NCBI RefSeq assembly: GCF_900129195.1
Contig: NZ_FQUY01000011.1
Location: 27,545-91,544 of the forward strand
Direction: 5' to 3'
Length of the DNA: 64,000 nt
Source: Desulforamulus putei DSM 12395
GTDB lineage: Bacteria > Bacillota > Desulfotomaculia > Desulfotomaculales > Desulfotomaculaceae
The translations under genes were made by a program, and so were the position numbers. Positions 57,716 through 64,000 of this stretch are shown here, piece after piece (within the stretch, counting starts at the first letter, position 1; every line of letters starts with the position of its first letter). Under the pieces are notes generated by a model. The model worked only from the letters and a program-made list of their open reading frames with translations. It was not told where the DNA came from and searched no databases.

Positions 57716-58323
57716 GTCCTCACCATCTTTCCGAAGTTTTCGAGGATGCGAAGCCCCAGGGTGCTGCTCTTTTCCGGATGGAATTGAATACCAAAGACAT
57801 TCCGGCGGCCAACCACCGAGGCAAATGGCAACCCGTATTCCGTGTGCGTAATAACCAGTTCCGGGTCGGCAGGCTCTACGTAATAGGAGTGTACAAAATA
57901 AAAGGCCGATCCGTCGGGGACTCCCTCCAGCAGCGGGGAAGGCCTGGCGATTGCCACCTGGTTCCAGCCCATATGAGGCACTTTCAACTCTCCCTCTGGA
58001 AAACGCTTAACGGCGCCCGGAAAAATCCCCAGTCCCCGGGTGATGCCAAATTCCTCACTGGATTCAAAAAGAAGCTGCTGGCCCAGGCAGATGCCCAAAA
58101 AGGGCTTGCCCGCATCCACCGCCCGGTAAATGGCCTCAATCATACCGGTCCTTTGCAAGTTTTCCATGGCATCCCCAAAGGCCCCGACGCCGGGCAGCAC
58201 CACTGCCGGGGCTGCATCGACGGCTGCCGGATCACGGACGATCTCCGCCTGGCAGCCCACCCGCTGGAAAGCCTTTTGCACACTGCGTAAGTTGCCCATG
58301 CCGTAATCAATAATGGCGATCAT
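57712..58323 (-). CDS. hisH: Imidazole glycerol phosphate synthase, glutamine amidotransferase subunit
   Basis: 203 residues. Nucleophile Cys in FLGICLGQQLLFE, His and Glu in GIQFHPEKSS. Start IIDYGMGNLRSV is canonical. Begins directly after the hisB stop. Confidence 0.96.
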   Translation of the reverse strand: MIAIIDYGMGNLRSVQKAFQRVGCQAEIVRDPAAVDAAPAVVLPGVGAFGDAMENLQRTGMIEAIYRAVDAGKPFLGICLGQQLLFESSEEFGITRGLGIFPGAVKRFPEGELKVPHMGWNQVAIARPSPLLEGVPDGSAFYFVHSYYVEPADPELVITHTEYGLPFASVVGRRNVFGIQFHPEKSSTLGLRILENFGKMVRT

Positions 58324-58914
58324 TTATAGCACCCCCTTGGTGGAAGGTATGCCCGGCACCCGCTCGTCCCTGGCCACCGCCTGGCGCAAAGCCCGCCCCA
58401 GGGCCTTGAAGGCCCCCTCGATAATATGGTGGGTATTGCGTCCGCTGAGCAGACGCACATGCAGGGTAATACCGCTGTTGAGGGCCAGGGCCCGCAAGAA
58501 CTCCTCCACCAGTTCAGTATCAAAGGAACCCACTTTGGCTGCCGGCAGCGGCAGATCAAACTCCAGGTGCCCTCTGCCGCTGACATCCAGGGCTGCCAGC
58601 ACCAGCGCTTCATCCATAGGGACTAGGGCATGGCCGTAGCGGTTGATCCCCTGTTTGTCCCCCAGGGCCTGCCGGACAGCCCGGCCCAGGGTAATACCAA
58701 TGTCCTCCACGGTGTGGTGATCATCTATGTGGGTATCTCCGGCGGCCTTTACGGTTAAGTCAAGGGCGCCGTGTTTGGCAAACAGACAAAGCATGTGATT
58801 TAAAAAGCCAACGCCGGTCTCAATCCGGTACTCTCCTGAACCGTCCAGAGATATGGCAATCTCGATATCGGTTTCACCGGTCCTGCGTTCCACCCGTGCC
58901 TGCCGCTGCGTCAT
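58324..58914 (-). CDS. hisB: Imidazoleglycerol-phosphate dehydratase
   Basis: 196 residues, monofunctional. Metal-binding motifs FLNHML, HIDDHHTVEDIG, and NTHHIIEGAFKALGRALR split as THHIIEGAFKALG. ATGA overlap with hisC. Confidence 0.96.
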   Translation of the reverse strand: MTQRQARVERRTGETDIEIAISLDGSGEYRIETGVGFLNHMLCLFAKHGALDLTVKAAGDTHIDDHHTVEDIGITLGRAVRQALGDKQGINRYGHALVPMDEALVLAALDVSGRGHLEFDLPLPAAKVGSFDTELVEEFLRALALNSGITLHVRLLSGRNTHHIIEGAFKALGRALRQAVARDERVPGIPSTKGVL

Positions 58915-60002
58915 TTGGCATCCCTCCCCACTTCTTGCAATACCTCGGCCAGCGCCTGTAAAAACAGTTTATTTTCCTCCGGCGTCCCCACGGAGACCCG
59001 CAGGAAGCCGGGAAGTTCCGGCCCGCCCAGTCTGCGAATTAAAATACCTTTCTCCAAAAGCCCCCGGTGGATTGCTTTGCTTTCGTAGTTGGTGCGGAAT
59101 AAAATAAAGTTTGCTACCGAGGGATAGGGAGTGACCCCCTCGATATTTTGCAGTCCCTGCCAAAGCTCTTCCCGTTGTTGAAGAATGTCCCGGATTTGTT
59201 TATTAAACACGTCGCGATATGCCAAAACCACTCTGGCAGCGGCCTGGGAGAAGGAGTTTAAATTAAAGGGTTGTTTCACTTTCTTGATCTGCCTCAATAC
59301 ATCCGGGTTGGCCAGGATATAGCCCACTCGGAGGCCGGCCAGGGCAAAGGCCTTAGAAAAGGTCCGGATGATAATTAAATTGGGATAGCGGTTTAACAGG
59401 GAGACACAGTCAGCCCCGCCAAATTCCAGATAGGCCTGGTCCGCCACCACCAGGCAGTTCACCTGCTGCAGGACGCTTTCGATTTCCTCCAGGGTAGAAG
59501 CATTGCCGGTGGGGTTGTTGGGGGTACAAATAAAAATCACCCGCGCATCCGGCTGCCTGGCATAGCAGACCAGTGCCGGCACGTCTACAGAAAAGTCACC
59601 GCGGCGGGGCACCGGTATCGGTCTGGCCCCGGCCACCAGGGAGTGAATTTTATACATGGAAAAGGTGGGGTTGGTGATCAGCACCCGGCCGCCGGTGCCG
59701 AAGGTCAAGAGAATGTTTAAAATTAATTCGTCTGAACCGTTGCCCACCATCACCTGTTCCGGCGTCACCCCGGCGTATTCCGCGATGGCCCGGCGCAGCT
59801 CAACTGCCTCGCTGTCCGGATAACGGCTCAACAGGTCACCGGCAGCCAGCTGCCCGATACTGCGAGATACCTCCTCTGGAAAGGGGTAGGGATTTTCGTT
59901 GGCATCCATCTTGATAATCCCCGGATAGGAGTGTGCATCATAGGGGATCAGTTTATCCAGCCCGGCACGCACCATGTTTGTAATATTAAAGGGCTCACGC
60001 AA
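58911..60002 (-). CDS. hisC: Histidinol-phosphate aminotransferase
   Basis: 363 residues, fold-type I PLP enzyme. PLP Lys in RTFSKAFALAGLRVGY, ICTPNNPTGN, DQAYLEFGG. The TTG at 60002 is chosen because AAGGAAGTGAT, nearly a complete Shine-Dalgarno, lies at the right distance; the GTG at 60011 is inside that element. 63 bases after hisD. Confidence 0.95.
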   Translation of the reverse strand: MREPFNITNMVRAGLDKLIPYDAHSYPGIIKMDANENPYPFPEEVSRSIGQLAAGDLLSRYPDSEAVELRRAIAEYAGVTPEQVMVGNGSDELILNILLTFGTGGRVLITNPTFSMYKIHSLVAGARPIPVPRRGDFSVDVPALVCYARQPDARVIFICTPNNPTGNASTLEEIESVLQQVNCLVVADQAYLEFGGADCVSLLNRYPNLIIIRTFSKAFALAGLRVGYILANPDVLRQIKKVKQPFNLNSFSQAAARVVLAYRDVFNKQIRDILQQREELWQGLQNIEGVTPYPSVANFILFRTNYESKAIHRGLLEKGILIRRLGGPELPGFLRVSVGTPEENKLFLQALAEVLQEVGRDAK

Positions 60003-60065
60003 CCCGATCACTTCCTTTATAAATCTATCTCTAACACCCGCCGTTACACAAACCTACTTTTAAAT

Positions 60066-61358
60066 CTATCCTTTCAACCGCACCCTGACGGCGTTAGCAT
60101 GGGCCTGCAGCCCCTCCACTTCCGCCAGCCGGATAATGTCCGCTCCCAGCTTGTTTAAACTCTCCCGGGAGAAGGAAATAACGCTGCATTTTTTTATGAA
60201 AGTATCCACACTTAAGGGAGAATAAAAACGCGCGGTGCCGCCGGTGGGCAGTACATGGTTGGGGCCGGCCAGGTAATCCCCCACCGGTTCCGGTGAGTGA
60301 TGGCCCAGGAAAATGGCGCCGGCATGTCGGATCCGCCCCAACTGTTGAAAGGGCTCCTCCACCAGCAGCTCCAGGTGCTCCGGGGCAAAACGATTGGCCA
60401 GTTCCAATGACTCGTTGAGATTTCCGGTAATAATGATGGCGCTGTGGTTGGCCAGAGCCTGCCGGGCAATTTCCTGCCTGGGCAGTTCTCCAACCTGGCG
60501 CTCCAATTCCTGACTGACAGCCAGGGCCAGGTCCTGGTCGTGGGTCAGTAAAACAGCCGATGCCAGGGTGTCGTGCTCCGCCTGGGAGAGCATGTCGGCC
60601 GCAGCATACACGGGGTTGGCGGAAGCATCCGCCACCACCAGAACTTCACTGGGTCCGGCCAGCATGTCAATGTCCACCTGGCCGTATACCATCCGTTTGG
60701 CCAGTGTCACATAAATGTTCCCCGGTCCGGTGATCTTGTCCACCCGGGCAATGGTCCTGGTGCCATAGGCCAGCGCAGCAATGGCCTGGGCGCCGCCCAC
60801 TTTGTAAATTTCGTCCACCCCGGCTTCCGCCGCGGCCACCAGGGTGCAGGGGTTCACTTTCCCCCCTGCCGCAGGGGGCGTCACCATGACAACTTGTTTT
60901 ACACCCGCCACTTTAGCTGGCACTGCGTTCATCAGCACCGAAGAGGGGTAGGAAGCTGTGCCTCCGGGAACATAAATGCCCACCCGGTCCAGCGGAACGA
61001 TTAACTGGCCCAGGACAGTGCCGTCCGGGTCCGGTTGAAACCAGGAGCGGGACAGTTGTTTCCGGTGGAAGCGTTCGATCCTCTCTTTGGCCACTTTCAA
61101 GGAAGCCAGGACCTCACTGTCAACCTCCCGGTAGGCCTGGTCAATTTCTTCCCGGGTAACCTTTAACTGTGCCGGGGTTAAATCAGCTCTGTCAAAGCGT
61201 TTGGTGAAATCGCAAAGGGCCTCGTCTCCCCTTTGCCGTACCTCCTCCACAATGGCAGCCACACGGCCGGCCAACTCTGCCTGGTTGGCGGTGCGACTTT
61301 CCAATAAGGAATTTATCGCTGTCTCTTGAGAAGATTTTAAGATTCTAATGACACCCAT
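60066..61358 (-). CDS. hisD: Histidinol dehydrogenase
   Basis: 430 residues, zinc NAD enzyme. Motifs [57 protein letters not shown] and HLELLVEEP with catalytic residues. ATG at 61358 overlaps the hisG stop by 14 bases; ribosome site GGAGGAGG lies 11-12 bases upstream. Confidence 0.97.
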   Translation of the reverse strand: MGVIRILKSSQETAINSLLESRTANQAELAGRVAAIVEEVRQRGDEALCDFTKRFDRADLTPAQLKVTREEIDQAYREVDSEVLASLKVAKERIERFHRKQLSRSWFQPDPDGTVLGQLIVPLDRVGIYVPGGTASYPSSVLMNAVPAKVAGVKQVVMVTPPAAGGKVNPCTLVAAAEAGVDEIYKVGGAQAIAALAYGTRTIARVDKITGPGNIYVTLAKRMVYGQVDIDMLAGPSEVLVVADASANPVYAAADMLSQAEHDTLASAVLLTHDQDLALAVSQELERQVGELPRQEIARQALANHSAIIITGNLNESLELANRFAPEHLELLVEEPFQQLGRIRHAGAIFLGHHSPEPVGDYLAGPNHVLPTGGTARFYSPLSVDTFIKKCSVISFSRESLNKLGADIIRLAEVEGLQAHANAVRVRLKG

Positions 61359-62013
61359 TGAGGCTGACCTCCTCCACCACCTGGCGGAGTCTTTCCACCA
61401 GGGGGTTAATTCGTTCACTTTTCAGCCGGTGGCTGACCCGGTTGGCAATTAACCGGCTGGTTGAACTGAGCACATCCGCTATGGGCACCAGCTTATTTTC
61501 CCGCAGGGTGCGGCCGGTGGAAACCAAATCCACGATCATTTCCGCCAGGCCCACGATGGGAGCCAATTCGATGTTGCCGTGCAGTTTGATAATTTCCATC
61601 TGCATGCCCTGCTGGCGGAAAAATTCCTCCGCGATACGGGGAAATTTGGTGGCCACCCTGGTCTGGTTCCAGTATGGAAGTTCCTGTTCCTTCCCCTCCG
61701 GAACGGCCACCACAAAACGACAGCCGCCGAATTTTAGGTCCAGTAACTCGTAGACATCTTTATGCTGTTCCACAATGGTGTCTTTGCCCACCAGACCCAG
61801 GTCTGCGGCGCCGTATTCCACATAGGTGGGAATATCCGTGGGGCGGCAAATAATAAAGCGGACCGCGTCCTTTTCCGAGTAAAGCAGCAGCTGGCGCCCC
61901 GGCTCTTTGATACAATCTATGTCCAAACCCGCTAAACCCAGTAATTTTACGGATTCATGATAAAGGGTCCCTTTGGGTAAAGCAATGGTTAGTAGATCTC
62001 TGGCTGCGACCAA
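61345..62013 (-). CDS. hisG: ATP phosphoribosyltransferase, short form
   Basis: 222 residues, lacks the C-terminal regulatory domain of long HisG and therefore needs HisZ, encoded next to it. Motifs: [25 protein letters not shown], and [15 protein letters not shown] with the PRPP loop. TTG at 62013 (8 bases after GAGG) is preferred over GTG at 62022, which lies in the ribosome site. Confidence 0.95.
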   Translation of the reverse strand: MVAARDLLTIALPKGTLYHESVKLLGLAGLDIDCIKEPGRQLLLYSEKDAVRFIICRPTDIPTYVEYGAADLGLVGKDTIVEQHKDVYELLDLKFGGCRFVVAVPEGKEQELPYWNQTRVATKFPRIAEEFFRQQGMQMEIIKLHGNIELAPIVGLAEMIVDLVSTGRTLRENKLVPIADVLSSTSRLIANRVSHRLKSERINPLVERLRQVVEEVSLNGCH

Positions 62014-62055
62014 GGAAACCACCTCTTTAGTTTATTAAACTACTAATATAACATC

Positions 62056-62084
62056 ATGTTAAAACACCATTATGGTAGTGTCAA
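62056..62084 (-). promoter_or_regulatory. Promoter upstream of hisG
   Basis: Minus strand TTGACA (62084-62079), 17-base spacer, TAACAT (62061-62056). The spacer includes the palindrome ACCATTATGGT and downstream lies TAGTTTATTAAACTA, either of which could be an operator, for example for the YerC/HisR regulator. Together with the hairpin at the hisZ stop this suggests that hisGDCBHAF can be transcribed separately from yerC-hisZ. Confidence 0.7.
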
Positions 62085-62102
62085 GAATTATTTTTATCAA
62101 AT

Positions 62103-62127
62103 GTGAAAACGCCGGGAGACCGGCGTT
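62103..62127 (-). terminator. Hairpin at the end of hisZ
   Basis: AACGCCGG-GAGA-CCGGCGTT followed on the minus strand by TTCACATTTG; includes the hisZ stop codon. Weak T tract. Confidence 0.6.
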
Positions 62128-63340
62128 AACTTTTTGCAATAACAAATTCTTCGCTGGTACCGTTATCGTAAAAATATATTACCCGGGAAGCCCCGAGACT
62201 TCTGGCCTCGGACTTGGACCTGGCGGGGGAATATTCAAACAAGGCGGTGGCCACCTTGAGCCCCTGGTTTCTTAATTCCCGGGCAGCCCTCAGGGCCCTG
62301 GCCATACTTTTACTCTCCCAGGCCACCAGCACATCCGTCACCGGTTCACCGGGCGGCCCCTGCAGCCGTTCCAAGGCCACCAGGACCCGCTCCAGGTTGA
62401 CGGCAAAGCCGGTGGCCGGCATGGGATAACCAAAGTGGGCCAGCAGTTGATTATACCTGCCACCGCCGCAGATGGGAAAGCCCATGGCCACGGTATAGCC
62501 TTCAAAGACCAGGCCGGTATAATAGTCCAGTCCCCGCAACAGCCCTAAATCAAGGGTAATATAGCGCTCCACTCCGTAACAAACCAACCCCTGGTATAAC
62601 TGCCGCAGATTCCCGATGGCATCCGAGGCCGGTCCCTCCTGAGCCAGTTCCGTTGCCCTGTCCAGAACTTCCGGTCCACCCCGCAATTCAATGAGATCCA
62701 GCGCCCGCCTGGCTTCTTCCGGGGTCGCGGCATGGGAGGCGAAAATCTCTTCTACTTTTACGAAATCCTTGTTTCCCAGGGCCTCCTTGAGGTTCTGGGC
62801 CACCTCTTTGGGTAAACCCAGCTGCTTCACCAGCCCGTGGAAAATCCCCACATGGCCGATGCTGATTTGAAAATCTCCCAGGCCGGTCTGCATTAAATAT
62901 TCCGTCACCAGCGCCACCACTTCGGCATCTGCCTCCGGTGATGAGGTTCCCATCAATTCCACACCTGCCTGGCAAAATTCCCTCTGCCTGCCTACCTGGG
63001 GCTGCTCGTAGTTAAACACATTGGCCAGGTAAAACAACCGCAGGGGCGGCGTAATCCCCTTCATCCGGGTGGCCACCAGCCGCGCGATGGGCCGGGTCAT
63101 ATCCGGTCGCAGGGCCATCAGGTGCCCCTGCCGGTCGAGAAATTTAAAAAATTTGTCTTCCTGAATTTCTTCCGAAGCAAGGTTCTCTATATATTCAAAG
63201 GTGGGGGTAACCACCTCTTTATAACCCCAACCCTCAACCAACCTGCTAAACCTTTCCTTTAACTCCCTCATCCGGTGGGCCTCCGCCGGCAGGACATCCC
63301 TTACCCCCGGAGCCAAACGTCCAAATCTGCTGGATGTCAT
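62126..63340 (-). CDS. hisZ: ATP phosphoribosyltransferase regulatory subunit HisZ
   Basis: 404 residues, HisRS-like paralog lacking tRNA ligase function. Motif-2-like ALRPDMTRPIARLVATR, GVELMGTSSPEADAEV, LDLGLLRGLDYYTGLVFEGY, and CGGGRYNQLLAHFG. Activates the short HisG and mediates histidine feedback. ATG at 63340 after AAGAGGTG. The pairing with short HisG argues against a true HisRS. Confidence 0.93.
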   Translation of the reverse strand: MTSSRFGRLAPGVRDVLPAEAHRMRELKERFSRLVEGWGYKEVVTPTFEYIENLASEEIQEDKFFKFLDRQGHLMALRPDMTRPIARLVATRMKGITPPLRLFYLANVFNYEQPQVGRQREFCQAGVELMGTSSPEADAEVVALVTEYLMQTGLGDFQISIGHVGIFHGLVKQLGLPKEVAQNLKEALGNKDFVKVEEIFASHAATPEEARRALDLIELRGGPEVLDRATELAQEGPASDAIGNLRQLYQGLVCYGVERYITLDLGLLRGLDYYTGLVFEGYTVAMGFPICGGGRYNQLLAHFGYPMPATGFAVNLERVLVALERLQGPPGEPVTDVLVAWESKSMARALRAARELRNQGLKVATALFEYSPARSKSEARSLGASRVIYFYDNGTSEEFVIAKS

Positions 63341-63377
63341 TGCTTCACCTCTTATTAATCTAAATTAATCTAAATTG

Positions 63378-63701
63378 TTAATCTAATTTGTCTTCCCTCA
63401 ATGGACTGGGGTCCGGCAACCGGGACAGCACCAGCTTATAGCCGTCGGCGCCGTAGTTCAAACAGCGTTTCACACGGCTGATGGTCGCAGTGCTGGCGCC
63501 GGTCTTGCTGGCGATTTCTCCATAGGTACGGTTGGCCTCCAGCATTTTTGCCACTTCCAACCGCTGGGCCAAGGAGCGCAGCTCGGAAACCGTACAGATG
63601 TCTTCAAAGAACCGGTAGCACTCGTCAATATCCTTTAAGGTAAGAATAGCCTCGAACAGGCGGTCATTAAGTTTATCCCTTAACTTTCCGTTGTACACCA
63701 A
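63378..63701 (-). CDS. YerC/YecD family TrpR-related regulator (HisR candidate)
   Basis: 107 residues. TrpR-superfamily helix-turn-helix: SELRSLAQRLEVAKML, then YGEIASKTGASTATISRVKRCL as the reader, preceded by a helical dimerisation part (DIDECYRFFEDICTV). In Firmicutes this family is predicted to repress histidine genes, and here it is the first gene before hisZ. TTG at 63701 six bases after GGGAGGG. Confidence 0.88.
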   Translation of the reverse strand: MVYNGKLRDKLNDRLFEAILTLKDIDECYRFFEDICTVSELRSLAQRLEVAKMLEANRTYGEIASKTGASTATISRVKRCLNYGADGYKLVLSRLPDPSPLREDKLD

Positions 63702-64000
63702 GGAAATCCCTCCCGTATTACCTACTATTATGACCTGGAAAAGCCTTCCTCATCTTTTCTAATTCCCCTTTTCGACGTTAAAGGGTTAAATCCTTTATTA
63801 ATTTATTATTGTAAAGAAAGAAAAGAGCTACAAAATATTTCAACCATCTGAGTAAAAAATGCTGGGAACATGGTTAGGCAAGTTATATAATAACATTGAG
63901 GTGGTTAAGTCTGAAACCAGCTCCACGGGGGCACAAACTAAAAAAGAGCATAGCAAACAGACCATCCATGGGATGATCTTTAAAAAGTGAAAAGTGACAA
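63702..64000. other. Upstream region, no supported gene
   Basis: AT-rich. On the minus strand the sequence ATAATAGTAGGTAAT just before yerC resembles TATTAGTAGTTTAAT before hisG. A TATAAT at 63886-63891 on the plus strand could start a transcript leaving the window. A 29-codon open frame at 63903-63989 lacks support. Confidence 0.4.

Noticed and set aside
62126..63340. HisS (histidyl-tRNA synthetase) identity
   Set aside because: Adjacent short HisG and position in the his operon indicate HisZ.
63903..63989. 29-codon plus-strand open frame starting GTGGTTAAG near the window end
   Set aside because: No separate ribosome site, no recognisable protein and too short to judge.

Overview
The window comes from a spore-former-like, anaerobic, low-to-mid GC Firmicute, most likely a Desulfotomaculum-type Peptococcaceae (Clostridia). 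Reasons: strong AGGAGG ribosome sites with many TTG and GTG starts, a SigI/RsgI pair, the order dnaE / accDA-pfkA-pyk, GatCAB, an Amj flippase, GH57/DUF4912 glucan genes, and an operon joining a NifV/LeuA-type synthase, an aconitase-family dehydratase and a NAD-type isocitrate dehydrogenase. Nearly all genes are chromosomal housekeeping genes and most lie on the minus strand. I see no phage, insertion sequence, CRISPR array, rRNA or tRNA.

Layout from left to right. 1-2.4 kb: the end of corA, then sigI-rsgI. 2.4-9.3 kb: the complete tryptophan operon trpEGDCFBA, preceded by a leader with eleven (G/T)AG triplets and an intrinsic terminator; a second GAG cluster covers the trpD ribosome site. 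9.4-11.4 kb: a SWIM mini-protein, an SGNH hydrolase fused to a macro-like fragment, and DedA. 11.5-16.4 kb: accD-accA-pfkA-pyk. 16.6 kb: mtrB, encoding the TRAP protein that should read the trp leader. 17-25 kb: a TrkA_C membrane protein, dnaE, a DUF2225 protein, a frameshifted NlpC/P60 gene, an ABM protein and bacillithiol genes bshA-bshB1. 25-38 kb: glucan metabolism (GH57 branching enzyme, DUF4912, nucleotidyltransferase/phosphomannomutase-like fusion, GT4 synthase, starch-binding protein), interleaved with a CPBP protease, a split LysO exporter, nth, trmL, alaX and a TRIC channel. 38-42 kb: a four-gene tricarboxylate operon. 42.5-46 kb: gatCAB. 46-55 kb: RidA, an SLH protein with a PQQ-type propeller, ligA, amj, pcrA and a broken coiled-coil gene. 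55-63.7 kb: the histidine genes yerC(hisR)-hisZ-hisGDCBHAF-hisIE.

The most coherent regulatory story is TRAP control of tryptophan synthesis: the regulator gene, an exact 11-triplet leader target with an overlapping attenuator, and a probable second translational target at trpD all sit within about 10 kb. Other points worth attention are the four-gene operon, which looks built for 2-oxoglutarate supply (Re-citrate synthase hypothesis); three genes whose reading frames are interrupted (NlpC/P60 at a G8 run, RidA at a C4 run, a 21-bp-repeat coiled-coil gene by an in-frame stop); a nucleotidyltransferase with a decayed phosphomannomutase domain; and two families of short palindromic intergenic repeats that sit inside operons (gatC/gatA, hisF/hisIE, the two lysO halves) and once supply the end of a coding region (alaX).
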